From the NCBI GenBank assembly GCA_024742495.1, contig JANSYJ010000001.1, positions 620,001 to 684,000 on the forward strand: a stretch of 64,000 bases of DNA, in the 5' to 3' direction. The position numbers and the translations under genes are program-made. The notes under the pieces were generated by a model, which made no database searches, was not told the DNA's origin, and saw only the letters and a program-made list of their open reading frames with translations. This document shows, piece by piece, positions 10,010-19,642 of the stretch. The number at the start of each line of letters is the position of its first letter. The stretch's first letter is position 1. The stretch comes from Bacteroidota bacterium. Lineage in GTDB: Bacteria; Bacteroidota; Bacteroidia; Flavobacteriales; Schleiferiaceae.

Positions 10010-11110
10010 CTAGGAAATTTTCTTTTTAATGTATTCCAAATCTACATTTTGCTCAATCAAATCAATGGCCCTTTTAATTTTCCAAGGAGTGTCGCGATTA
10101 ATTTTCACCTCTATCCTGCTGATTTTTAAAACCACGCCATAGGTGTCTAGATCCGAATAAATTAAAGGGGTTTCATATTGGTCGATAATGGCCCTGGTTT
10201 CTTCATTCACATCTCCTTCACCGCAAAGTACTATACCACTTAGCGGCCATTCTTCAATTTCAGACTCTTCAATAATATTCAAAATCTTTTTCAGGGTTTC
10301 ATCAATGCGATGCTTCCCCACTACCAATAGGAGGTTGTTGCGTTTCTCGAGCTTAGTGCGATCTAATAAGGTTCCGGCAATCACATCGGCCACCTTATTG
10401 CGGAGCATATGCGCATTAGACTGTACAGTGCCGTTAATTGCGCGGCAAACGGTGGACATTACTGGCCAGGCCAAGGTTCGATCATAAGGAACAACTCCTA
10501 GTAAGGGTATGCCTTGACCATCTAACCATTTTTGGAGATAGGGTTTGATTTTATCAATCTTTTCTTCGCGAACTTTATTAATAATCACCCCCAATATTTC
10601 TACTCCTTCTTCTCTAAAAAGGGAGAGACACATATTCATCATATCAATGGTAGAGCCCACACCACCTTCGGCAATAAATATTACCTGAGCATCTAGCATA
10701 CGCGCCACTTTCGCATTGCTCAAATTCACAACACTACCCACTCCTGGATGCCCGGTACCTTCGTGGATGGTTAGCTCTTTTCGCTTTTCTAATTCGGCCT
10801 TGGCCTTTAAGATCCGTTCTTCGTAGTCGTAATTTTCGGGGTGATCAATAAATTCCGTGGTGGCACCCGAGCCTAAAATCACCGGACTATGTATGTCTGG
10901 CCTTAAGTCGAACTGAATGAGATCGGAAAATAATATGGTGTCTTTGTCAACCTTTAAATCGTTGAGATCTACAAATTGCTGACCCACTGGTTTGCAATAA
11001 CCGATGTCGATCCCAAGGCGCTGTAAGCAATAAGCTAGGCCTAAAGTGGAGGTGGTTTTACCAACATGTTGTTTCGATGCGGCAACGTAAAGTGTTTGAT
11101 ATTTCTTCAT
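10010..11110 (-). CDS. BioD-like P-loop NTPase with DRTGG-type domain (phosphotransacetylase N-terminal-like)
   Basis: MKKYQTLYVAASKQHVGKTTSTLGLAYCLQRLGIDIGYCKPVG resembles a dethiobiotin synthetase-like P-loop. I trimmed the ORF to the internal Met at 11110 because the extended ORF overlaps dgt. Confidence 0.75.
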   Translation of the reverse strand: MKKYQTLYVAASKQHVGKTTSTLGLAYCLQRLGIDIGYCKPVGQQFVDLNDLKVDKDTILFSDLIQFDLRPDIHSPVILGSGATTEFIDHPENYDYEERILKAKAELEKRKELTIHEGTGHPGVGSVVNLSNAKVARMLDAQVIFIAEGGVGSTIDMMNMCLSLFREEGVEILGVIINKVREEKIDKIKPYLQKWLDGQGIPLLGVVPYDRTLAWPVMSTVCRAINGTVQSNAHMLRNKVADVIAGTLLDRTKLEKRNNLLLVVGKHRIDETLKKILNIIEESEIEEWPLSGIVLCGEGDVNEETRAIIDQYETPLIYSDLDTYGVVLKISRIEVKINRDTPWKIKRAIDLIEQNVDLEYIKKKIS

Positions 11111-11207
11111 GTTTCGAGAATTACTCAAATCTATAAAGCATTTTGGCAATTCCCTTCCCCGCTGAAAAAAGAATTGCACATTTAGAAATCCTCCCGACCT
11201 TTGAAGC

Positions 11208-12584
11208 ATGGAATTAACCTGGACCAATTGTTTTAGCCCCAAGCGTTATGGCGATGATCGGCTTCCCGCCGATGCGCGATCGGTGTACGAGCGAGATTAC
11301 GATCGAATAATATTTTCCTCCGCTTTTCGACGCTTGCAAAACAAAACTCAGGTATTCCCGCTACCAGAGAGAGTCTTTGTACACAACCGCCTTACCCACT
11401 CTTTGGAAGTGGTAAGCGTTGGCCGTTCCTTAGGTATGATTGTAGGCGAGGCCCTGGCTCAATTACCCGCTTTGAAGGAGCATCCCGTGGCCCAGGATTT
11501 TTACCGCAACCAACTAAAATCGGTTTTATCCGCAGCCTGCCTAGCTCATGATTTGGGAAACCCCGCCTTTGGGCATTCGGGGGAAGAAGCTATTTCTAAA
11601 TACTTTTTAGACCGTGAAAAGGACCCTTCCTTTAGAGCCGCTTTTACCGATGGTGAATGGCAGGATTTAAGTCATTTTGAGGGAAATGCAAATGCCCTGC
11701 GTTTGTTAAGTAGGCAGTTTAATGGTCGCTTAGTCGGGGGCTTGCAAATGACTTATACCACTCTCGCTAGCATTCTTAAATACCCCTGCGAAAGTTTAGC
11801 CCAAGACAAGAAAAAGGGAAAGCACCGCAGTAAGTATGGCTTCTTTCAGGCGGAGCGAAAGGTTTTTGAAGCGATTATTAAGGAGTTTCCTTTGGATAGG
11901 GATAGTGCCGAACCGCTGGCTTATCGCCGACATCCTTTTGTTTATTTGGTTGAAGCCGCCGACGATATTTGTTACAGCATAATCGATTATGAGGATGCCC
12001 ATCGCTTAGGCATTTTAAGTTTTGATGAGGTAAAGGATGACTTCATGCTCATTCTCGAACAAGACCCTAAAACCGATTTGCCGCGCCTAATGCGGAACTT
12101 GGAGAATTTAAGGGAAGATAAAAATGAATCGGTGGCCTATCTCCGTGCCAAGGTTATAAATGCCTTAGTTCAAGCTTGCGCTGATGCCTTTATACGGCAG
12201 GGGGAGCAAATGTTGAAAGGTACTTTTAAAAGCTCCCTTTTGGATAGTCTTCCTCAGTTTAAAAATGCCCTGAGCCGTATTGAGAAGAAATCGATTGGCC
12301 GAATTTACAATCACGATAGCGTGATGAAAATTGAATTGGCCGGCTTTAAAATTATGAGCGGACTCATTGAAGACTTCGTGGAAGCAGCCTTGCTAAATCC
12401 TAGTCAAAGACAAAAGAGGCATCAAAAAGTACTGGCTCTAATTCCCAATCAATTTCAATTTGATGAAGAGGACAGACCCTATGAAAAGGTGATGTGCATT
12501 TTGGACTATGTTAGCGGAATGACCGATAATTACGCCTTGGAGCTTTACCGCAATTTGCGGGGTATTTCCGTACCTGGGATCTAG
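11208..12584 (+). CDS. dgt: Deoxyguanosinetriphosphate triphosphohydrolase (dNTPase, HD domain)
   Basis: SAFRRLQNKTQVFPLPERVFVHNRLTHSLEV...AACLAHDLGNPAFGHSGEEAI HD motif. Confidence 0.95.
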   Translation: MELTWTNCFSPKRYGDDRLPADARSVYERDYDRIIFSSAFRRLQNKTQVFPLPERVFVHNRLTHSLEVVSVGRSLGMIVGEALAQLPALKEHPVAQDFYRNQLKSVLSAACLAHDLGNPAFGHSGEEAISKYFLDREKDPSFRAAFTDGEWQDLSHFEGNANALRLLSRQFNGRLVGGLQMTYTTLASILKYPCESLAQDKKKGKHRSKYGFFQAERKVFEAIIKEFPLDRDSAEPLAYRRHPFVYLVEAADDICYSIIDYEDAHRLGILSFDEVKDDFMLILEQDPKTDLPRLMRNLENLREDKNESVAYLRAKVINALVQACADAFIRQGEQMLKGTFKSSLLDSLPQFKNALSRIEKKSIGRIYNHDSVMKIELAGFKIMSGLIEDFVEAALLNPSQRQKRHQKVLALIPNQFQFDEEDRPYEKVMCILDYVSGMTDNYALELYRNLRGISVPGI

Positions 12585-13324
12585 CGGATTTTCAGGAGGT
12601 CATCGGCGGGAAGCCAACCAATTTTTCCATCGATTAATCGAATTTTCACCCAGGTCTCAAATAAGTCCACCTGCTCCACTTTAGTTCCGGCATGCAGAAT
12701 GAATAAATCTTCAGCTTCCTGACCAGGTCCGCTTTTTACATAAGCGGAATCACTCATGATGATTAGGCGGGGATGTTCTTCCAAATAATGCGAATGACTA
12801 TAAGCCATTGCCAGGCAAAAGCCAAACAGTAAAACACCACCAATTAAACTAATAAAGCCAATCCTGCCAAAGGAGCTAAAGAGGTAAAAACCCAATCCGG
12901 CTATGGCCAATAGGAGAAAGGCAATGCTTAAATAAGCCCATTGATCGGAGCTAAATAAGCGCACAAGCCCCAGGCGAAAGGCCTTGAATAAATTTGGAGG
13001 CATGGCTTCAAAACGATCCACTCTTTTTTGCTCTGCCAAGCGTAAGTTATGGAGGATCTCTTCATCCTTAGGACTGAAGATTAAAGCCCTTTCATAATTT
13101 AAAATTGCCAGGGCCAGAGCACCATTCTCATAATGGGCATTAGCCAAATTGTAATACAATTCCGGACTTTCAAAACCCAGCTTGCTGATGCTATCATAAA
13201 GCTCAATCGCTTCCATATAGTCCCCTTCTTGAAAGGCCTTATTAGCAGCCTCAAACAAATCGTTTTGGGCAAGAGCATTAAAGCTAAAAACACTCAAAGT
13301 CATTAGAATAAGATACCTCATCAT
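12581..13324 (-). CDS. batE: BatE-like TPR plus SH3-like protein, aerotolerance operon
   Basis: N-terminal TPR, two TM segments, C-terminal SH3-like (YVKSGPGQEAEDLFILHAGTKVE); operon context. Confidence 0.85.
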   Translation of the reverse strand: MMRYLILMTLSVFSFNALAQNDLFEAANKAFQEGDYMEAIELYDSISKLGFESPELYYNLANAHYENGALALAILNYERALIFSPKDEEILHNLRLAEQKRVDRFEAMPPNLFKAFRLGLVRLFSSDQWAYLSIAFLLLAIAGLGFYLFSSFGRIGFISLIGGVLLFGFCLAMAYSHSHYLEEHPRLIIMSDSAYVKSGPGQEAEDLFILHAGTKVEQVDLFETWVKIRLIDGKIGWLPADDLLKIR

Positions 13325-15072
13325 AAGTGCTTATCTATTTCGGTGAGTAATTCCATGGCATGCTCATAATCCTGTTGGGCAGCATCTATCTTTAAGCCTG
13401 TAAAGCGGGCCATTTCGCATTTTTCCAGCAGTTGTATCACTTCTTGAATCTTCTCTTCTGGCGCTTCTGATTTATGAAGTGCTTGGCTGAGAAATTCCTT
13501 GTTCAACAGACTTTTACCAACATTGAATTTAGCACTAAAAAACCCGTATAAGGCGGTCTCCAACTCTTGGTAAAAGAGCTCCGCTTCTCCTAAGCTAAGG
13601 GCTTTTTTGGCTTTTTGAAGGTTTTTCTTGGCCGCTTTGCCGGCACGTTGAACCCGCAGATTATCGCGGTTTTTCAATTCACTTTTAACCCTTAACCACC
13701 AGCCAATTAAGGCAAGGGCAATAATAAGGGGTGCCAAAATTAATATCCAAAACAATCTACTGCCTAGAAACTGATGATCGTGCTTCAGCCAAGACTTAGT
13801 CTTCGTTTTAATAAATAGGATATCCTCATTAATAAAATCAACCGACTCACCATTATCGCTTCCAAGCCTCGATTTTGATTGGCTTGAATTTGCGGGGCCA
13901 GATCCACCCTTTACGGTAATTTCGAAAGCCTCGCTTTGTAATCGAAGGTATTTTCCTTTTTTTGGATCAAAGTAGCTGAACTCAATGGGCTCCATCTTGT
14001 AGCTGCCACCATAACGCGGAACAAGCAGGTATTCAATTTCCTTAAACCCCTGCATCCCATATCTCCCCACGCTGCTTTTCTCCTTTATCTCGGGGTCAAA
14101 AACTTCAAATACTTTTGGGAATTCCACTTCCGGGAGGTCACAGAGTTTAATATTGCCTTTTCCTTCGATGCGGATTTTAAGGCTCAAGCTTCCATCAACG
14201 TTGATTTCGGTGCTGCTTAAATCCACATCCATTTTGTATTGACCCACCGCACCGCTAAAATTTTGGGGCCTACCTTTAGTGGGTAAAGGCTTCACCTTTA
14301 GTTTTGGGAAGTCGGCACTTAATTCCGCGGTTCGAGTGGCATAGCGCATAAAGCCAAATCGATCGCGGGTTCCAGTAGCATATCGAATAGGGATTTTCAA
14401 ATCCAAGGAACCTAAGTCATAGCTGCCTGCCTTTTGAGGGATCAGTACCAATCGTCGAATGTCTCCCACTTTATAGCGTTGCCCATCTAAAATTTCCGTT
14501 TTACCATTGTATTCGTCTAACTTCACATCCTCCTTGTAGAAGTCTTGATAATTGGGTTCGCTTGTTATTTGATACTGACCGACATCGGTGCGGTAGTACA
14601 AGGTGTAATTAGCGAAAAGGGGCTCTCCTTGATAAATGCTTTTATCGCTCACTGCAGCCTGTAGGAATATGAGCTCCCGGTTACGAGATTGCGGCTTGGA
14701 TTTTTGCTTTACCACTTGCACTGTCACTGGTTCAGTGCGGTAGGTTTTCCCTTCTATTTGGATAAAAGCGGGGTCAATGGCGTATTCCCCTTCCTTGCGT
14801 GTTTGGAGGATATAGGTATAAGAAATTTTATAGCGGGTGCCCGAATTGTCTCTAAAGGTGTTTACCGAAAAGTTTGGTCCCGATAACACTTGGAAGCCTT
14901 GAAAGCTTGGAGCCCGAAAATTCCGACCATCTTGGTTTACGGAGAACTCCACTTGGAACCGCTGGCCCACTTGAACTTCCTTTTGAGAAAGTTTAGCACG
15001 AAAATCTACCTGGGCGTTTAGGACGAGGCTCAGTAAGAGAAAGGCAATTATTTCAAGCGATCTTTTCATCAC
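13321..15072 (-). CDS. batD: BatD family oxygen tolerance protein
   Basis: QVDFRAKLSQKEVQVGQRFQVEFSVNQDG N-terminus, one C-terminal TM; operon context. Confidence 0.9.
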   Translation of the reverse strand: MMKRSLEIIAFLLLSLVLNAQVDFRAKLSQKEVQVGQRFQVEFSVNQDGRNFRAPSFQGFQVLSGPNFSVNTFRDNSGTRYKISYTYILQTRKEGEYAIDPAFIQIEGKTYRTEPVTVQVVKQKSKPQSRNRELIFLQAAVSDKSIYQGEPLFANYTLYYRTDVGQYQITSEPNYQDFYKEDVKLDEYNGKTEILDGQRYKVGDIRRLVLIPQKAGSYDLGSLDLKIPIRYATGTRDRFGFMRYATRTAELSADFPKLKVKPLPTKGRPQNFSGAVGQYKMDVDLSSTEINVDGSLSLKIRIEGKGNIKLCDLPEVEFPKVFEVFDPEIKEKSSVGRYGMQGFKEIEYLLVPRYGGSYKMEPIEFSYFDPKKGKYLRLQSEAFEITVKGGSGPANSSQSKSRLGSDNGESVDFINEDILFIKTKTKSWLKHDHQFLGSRLFWILILAPLIIALALIGWWLRVKSELKNRDNLRVQRAGKAAKKNLQKAKKALSLGEAELFYQELETALYGFFSAKFNVGKSLLNKEFLSQALHKSEAPEEKIQEVIQLLEKCEMARFTGLKIDAAQQDYEHAMELLTEIDKHL

Positions 15073-15833
15073 CAGTCTTTAGCGCTTTTGTTGGGCTTGG
15101 CCTTAATTTTCTTTCGCAGAACCTTCTTTTGGGTTTCTTCTTCCTGTCGGTTAAGAGCTTCCAATAAGCGCTCAACATTTTCGCGATTCAAATCTTTTTT
15201 CTGCTGCTCAGCTCCGCCTTCCTTCGATTTTTCATCTTGATTTTTCTGCTGGTCTTGGTCCTTTTGCTTTTTATCCTGATCCTGCTTTTGGTCTTGCTTA
15301 TCTTTCTTCTGATCCTTTTCTTGATCTTGATCCTGATCCTTTTTCTGGTCCTTCTTCTGATCTTCCTTATTATCTTTCTTTTGATCCTGCTTTTGCTGTT
15401 CTTGCTTTTTCTTAAGCATTAGGGCCTGGGCTAGGTTTTGACGAGTATCCTCCGCGGCTGGATTGTTTTTTAGAGCGTTTTTATAAGCTTCTATGGCTTC
15501 CTCTAATTTTTCTTCCTTCATAAGGGAATTCCCAAGGTTGTGATAGGCATCGGCCTTATCTACAGGGTCTTCAATTTCCGCTAAGCTTGCCTCAAATGCC
15601 GCTCTGGCCTCTTGCCAGCGCTCTTGTTTATAAAGGGCATCTCCAAGATTAAACTGCGGGGTAGCCTTGTGCTTAAGCTTGGAGCTTTTTAAGGCTTCAC
15701 GGTACTTTATTTCAGCTTGATCAAAAGCACCTTCTTCAAAGGCTTTATTGCCTTCTTGCACTTTTTCGCGTACTTCTTGAGCCTGTACTATAAGACCCGA
15801 AAGCAAAAGAACTAGGAGTTTAATTTTCTTCAT
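15069..15833 (-). CDS. batC: BatC-like TPR protein with K/D/Q-rich low-complexity region
   Basis: TPR repeats (AYHNLGNSLMKEEKLEEAIEAYKNALKNNPAAEDTRQNLAQA) then DQKKDQKKDQDQDQEKDQKKDK...; operon context. Confidence 0.85.
   Translation of the reverse strand: MKKIKLLVLLLSGLIVQAQEVREKVQEGNKAFEEGAFDQAEIKYREALKSSKLKHKATPQFNLGDALYKQERWQEARAAFEASLAEIEDPVDKADAYHNLGNSLMKEEKLEEAIEAYKNALKNNPAAEDTRQNLAQALMLKKKQEQQKQDQKKDNKEDQKKDQKKDQDQDQEKDQKKDKQDQKQDQDKKQKDQDQQKNQDEKSKEGGAEQQKKDLNRENVERLLEALNRQEEETQKKVLRKKIKAKPNKSAKDW
15215..15415. repeat. Low-complexity CTT/ATC/CTG-type repeat encoding the K/D/Q-rich tract of BatC
   Basis: Recurrent ctt(c/t)tgatc units read directly. Confidence 0.8.
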
Positions 15834-16863
15834 GACGATCAAATAGATTAAGATTTTTAAACCACTGGGTTTTGCGCTCTAAGATGAAAATATCAAGCAT
15901 TAAAAGTAAAAGCGCCGGAGCTAGTAACCATTGAAACTGATCTTCATAATCAGCAAATAGAGAATCTTCGAATTTGGTTTTTTCCATTTTCGACATTTCT
16001 TCAAGGAGGTATTCTACCGTTTTTCGGGTAGAGTTGCCTAAAAAGTACTGCCCATCAGCATCAGCTGCGATTTCCTCAAGTAATTCTTCATTGAGTTTAG
16101 TTATAACAACCTCCCCATTTTGATCTTTTTTATAAGCCTTAATCCGTCCACCTTGCTTTATAGGAATAGGACCACCGCGTTCGGTTCCAATACCGATGGT
16201 GAAAATTTGAATATTCTGTTCCAAGGCTTTGCTTATCGCTCGATCTAAGTCGGCCTCGTGATCTTCGCCATCCGATAGAATTACCAGCAATCGATTTTTC
16301 TGATCTTCATCGTCATAAAAGCGGGTGGCCAAATCTATCGCATCACCAATGGCGGTGCCTTGCGAGGGAATGAGTTTGGTATTTACATTTTTTAGAAAAA
16401 GCTTGGCGGCACCATAATCGGTGGTAATAGGCAGCTGGGGATAGGCCCTGCCAGCATAGCTAATAATGCCAATTCTATCGCTAATTAATTCATCCACTGT
16501 GCGGGAGATAATCAGTTTTGCAATTTCAAGGCGATTTGGTTTTACATCCTCGCAGAGCATGCTTTTACTAACATCTACAGCGAAAACTAAATCCAGTCCT
16601 TCTCTTTGCACCTTCTCCATACGGCTACCAATCTGAGGGTTTACTAGGGCCAGGGAGACTAAAACCACTACGGTAAGGTATAGGACAAATTTAATGATGG
16701 GCTTGGTGCTGCTGCGCTCAGGACTTAGTTGTTCCAGAAGCTGCTTATCGCCAAAATACTTTTGTGTTTTGCGTCGCCAAGCCAGATAGAGGCTGTAAAC
16801 CAAAACCAAAATGGGTATCAGCAATAGCAGGTAGAAATATAAGGGTTCCTCCAATCGATACAT
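15820..16863 (-). CDS. batB: BatB, VWA domain membrane protein
   Basis: VFAVDVSKSMLCEDVKPNRLEIAK VWA MIDAS; N- and C-terminal TM; start taken at MYRLEEP. Confidence 0.9.
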   Translation of the reverse strand: MYRLEEPLYFYLLLLIPILVLVYSLYLAWRRKTQKYFGDKQLLEQLSPERSSTKPIIKFVLYLTVVVLVSLALVNPQIGSRMEKVQREGLDLVFAVDVSKSMLCEDVKPNRLEIAKLIISRTVDELISDRIGIISYAGRAYPQLPITTDYGAAKLFLKNVNTKLIPSQGTAIGDAIDLATRFYDDEDQKNRLLVILSDGEDHEADLDRAISKALEQNIQIFTIGIGTERGGPIPIKQGGRIKAYKKDQNGEVVITKLNEELLEEIAADADGQYFLGNSTRKTVEYLLEEMSKMEKTKFEDSLFADYEDQFQWLLAPALLLLMLDIFILERKTQWFKNLNLFDRHEEN

Positions 16864-17864
16864 TACACAAAACTCTTTAAGAGGGTATATCGCAGTAGTA
16901 TTTCTAAAACGAAAAGGCCGAGTGCCCAAAGAGCGAATAAGCTAAACTCTTCACTGTAAGAGTAAAATCTCAACTCCTTTAATTTTATTTTTTCCAGTTG
17001 ATCTATTTCCTTGTAAATTTCTGCGAGTTTACGGTTGTCGGTTGCTCTAAAATATTGACCGCCAGTTTTATTTGATATTTCAGTAAGTAGCTTTTCATCG
17101 ATCGATACGGGCTCATAGCGGTAGATAAACCCACCGCGCGGATCGTAGCTAGCCGGCGTGCGCGCCTTTCCTTTAGTACCTACGCCAATGGTGTAAACCC
17201 TAATATTAAATTCCTTGGCCCAATCCGCAGCGGTTAAAGGGTTTACCTCACCGGAGTTGTTCTCACCATCGGTCAATAAAATGATAACCTTTCCCTTGGC
17301 CTTACTTTCTTTTAGACGGTTTACAGAGGTTGCCAAACCCATACCGATGGCGGTACCTTGTTTAATGAGGCCCCAGCGTAAATCGTTTAATGATGTTTTT
17401 AAAATACCCTGATCGGTGGTAAGTGGTGTTTGGGTGTAGCTTTCACCTGCGTAAACCACCAAGCCAATTCGATCATTGGGTCGCCCATCTATAAAATCGC
17501 TAGCCACTTCTTTAGTTGCTTCTAAGCGGTTAGGCTTTAGGTCTTCTGCCAGCATACTGGCCGAAACATCTACGGCCATAACAATATCGATACCTTCATT
17601 TACTCGGCTCTGAGTAGCGACCTCAGTGCTTCTTGGTCGGGCAATAGCCACAATTAAAAAGGCAATACTAAATACCCGCAGTAGCCATGGCAAGCCAAAA
17701 AGCAGGGCGCTGCGATTGTGTTTATGATTGGCTAACCAGGTCGATTCGGGGAAACGAATCTCGGGATGACTTGACTTTCTGCGCCAGAAATACCAAAATA
17801 AGAAAAGGGGCAGCAAACAAAGCAGCCACAAGAATTCTGGATTTTGAAACTCGTAGTTAAACAT
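16863..17864 (-). CDS. batA: BatA, VWA domain membrane protein
   Basis: IVMAVDVSASMLAEDLKPNRLEATK MIDAS; adjacent to batB. Confidence 0.9.
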   Translation of the reverse strand: MFNYEFQNPEFLWLLCLLPLFLFWYFWRRKSSHPEIRFPESTWLANHKHNRSALLFGLPWLLRVFSIAFLIVAIARPRSTEVATQSRVNEGIDIVMAVDVSASMLAEDLKPNRLEATKEVASDFIDGRPNDRIGLVVYAGESYTQTPLTTDQGILKTSLNDLRWGLIKQGTAIGMGLATSVNRLKESKAKGKVIILLTDGENNSGEVNPLTAADWAKEFNIRVYTIGVGTKGKARTPASYDPRGGFIYRYEPVSIDEKLLTEISNKTGGQYFRATDNRKLAEIYKEIDQLEKIKLKELRFYSYSEEFSLFALWALGLFVLEILLRYTLLKSFV

Positions 17865-18762
17865 CCCTCTCTTCGGTTTTTGGGGCTTCCTTACTTATAA
17901 CAAACTGACGCACCGCGGCAAGGGCTTGTACATTTTCCTCTGGCAGGCTATGATGCTTTGCGTATTTCACCAAAGCACTAATCTGTAAAGAGGATTTCAT
18001 CTTCTCGAATAAATCCTTAGAATCAATTAAAGGCCTGATTTTTAGAGTGAGTTCTTCCGCGGTTGATTCCATTGCTTTTAGGGCGAATTTTCGCTCTAAG
18101 TATAAACGTAAAATATCCACTAATTCGGAGTAGTAAGCCTTGGTGTTTCCCGCTTGCCATAAGCCAGCCGCCTCTAGTTTATCCAATTCCGCCAATGCCC
18201 ATTCGCCGGGAGGTATTTTGTAAACTGCTGCCTTTTTAGTCTCTTTTTGAGGTCTATTTTGGGCCGTTTTCCAAAGGAAGTAAAGCAATCCTGCTAAAGC
18301 CAAGGCGCCTAGTATCCAATAAGTTAAAATCCAATAGTCGAAAGGTATTTCCTTGGGACCTTTAATGTCGTTCAGCTCTTGGCCTTCCTTTATATCGGGA
18401 TAATATACGAGTAAGGGAATAGCGGGGTTTTCCATAGTTGCAAAACCCTCTATATTTAGGCTTAAAGCCGGAATGGCAACATCGCCGCTATCGAAAGAGG
18501 TTAATCGAATTTCTTGGCGAATGCTTAAATATTTGCCTTCTTTTAGGGTGTCAATACTTCCTCTAGAAATAATGTCTATGCCATTACCATCGGGGAGTTC
18601 TGGCCAGCTAAAGGCGCTATCTTGAGGCACCAAGGCGTGTAGGCTGAGCACCACTGGTTCGCCGAGTTTTATTTGCTGGGTATCGGCAACGGCGGTAAAG
18701 CTAGGCTGGGCCGCAAGGCCAAGGCTGTAAAAAAGGGCGATATAAAGAGCTAGTTTCTTCAT
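17857..18762 (-). CDS. BatD-like/DUF4381-like membrane protein of the Bat operon
   Basis: Signal peptide, beta-rich N-terminus, TM, cytoplasmic helical tail; position between DUF58 gene and batA. Confidence 0.7.
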   Translation of the reverse strand: MKKLALYIALFYSLGLAAQPSFTAVADTQQIKLGEPVVLSLHALVPQDSAFSWPELPDGNGIDIISRGSIDTLKEGKYLSIRQEIRLTSFDSGDVAIPALSLNIEGFATMENPAIPLLVYYPDIKEGQELNDIKGPKEIPFDYWILTYWILGALALAGLLYFLWKTAQNRPQKETKKAAVYKIPPGEWALAELDKLEAAGLWQAGNTKAYYSELVDILRLYLERKFALKAMESTAEELTLKIRPLIDSKDLFEKMKSSLQISALVKYAKHHSLPEENVQALAAVRQFVISKEAPKTEERDV

Positions 18763-19628
18763 CGACTGCGCTTTTTAAAATAGCCAAGGAGTGCTGCTGG
18801 GTAAGACTGATCAATACGAATTGATAGCTCACCTGCTCCGCTTCGTAAAAAACTTTCGCGGTAATAGCCGTGGTATTCTTTAAAGCGACGCCGCATTTGC
18901 TCACGAAGTTTTTTGGAGCTGGTATTTACCCATTGCACTTTACCACTTTCCGGATCTTTCATCGGCAATAAGCCCAGGTTAGGGAGCTCCTCTTCGCGGG
19001 GATCATAAATTCGAATCCCGGTAAGATCGTGTTTGCGGCTGGCGATTTTAAGGGCATCTTTATAGCGGGCATCCATAAAATCACTTAAAACAAAGGCAAT
19101 GGCCCTGCGTTTTTGAAAGGCGCTGAAAAACCGCAATGCCTCACCAATATTGGTTTTATTGCTTTTAGGTTTAAATTCAATCAGCTCGCGGATGATGCGT
19201 AGTATATGGCTTTTACCTTTTCCTGGCGGGATGAATTTCTCCACCTGATCACTGAAAAAGATCACCCCTACCTTATCATTGTTTTGTATTGCTGAGAAAG
19301 CCAGGGTGGCGCAAATCTCTGTGATCATTTCACGCTTTAATTGATGCTTGGAACCGAAGTTTTCAGAACCACTCAAGTCCACGATTAGCATCAAAGTAAG
19401 TTCCCTCTCTTCTTCAAAAACCTTTATGTAGGGTTCATTAAGTCGGGCGGTAACATTCCAATCTATAGCGCGAATATCATCTCCATATTCGTAGCGTCGC
19501 ACTTCACTAAAGGCCATGCCCCTTCCTTTGAAAGAGCTGTGATACTCTCCCGAAAAGAGATGGTTACTTAATCGCCGAGTTTTAATCTCTATGCGGCGAA
19601 CCTTTTTTAGAAGCTTTTGGGTTTCCAT
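18759..19628 (-). CDS. DUF58 domain-containing protein
   Basis: SGEYHSSFKGRGMAFSEVRRYEYGDDIRAIDWNVTARLNEPYIKVFEEERELTLMLIVDLSGS. Confidence 0.93.
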   Translation of the reverse strand: METQKLLKKVRRIEIKTRRLSNHLFSGEYHSSFKGRGMAFSEVRRYEYGDDIRAIDWNVTARLNEPYIKVFEEERELTLMLIVDLSGSENFGSKHQLKREMITEICATLAFSAIQNNDKVGVIFFSDQVEKFIPPGKGKSHILRIIRELIEFKPKSNKTNIGEALRFFSAFQKRRAIAFVLSDFMDARYKDALKIASRKHDLTGIRIYDPREEELPNLGLLPMKDPESGKVQWVNTSSKKLREQMRRRFKEYHGYYRESFLRSGAGELSIRIDQSYPAALLGYFKKRSR

Positions 19629-19642
19629 GGGGTAACTAGTCT

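Noticed and set aside
15237-15422. Leu/Ile/Val-rich 61-aa + strand ORF
   Set aside because: Pure antisense of the BatC K/D/Q low-complexity tract; composition artefact.
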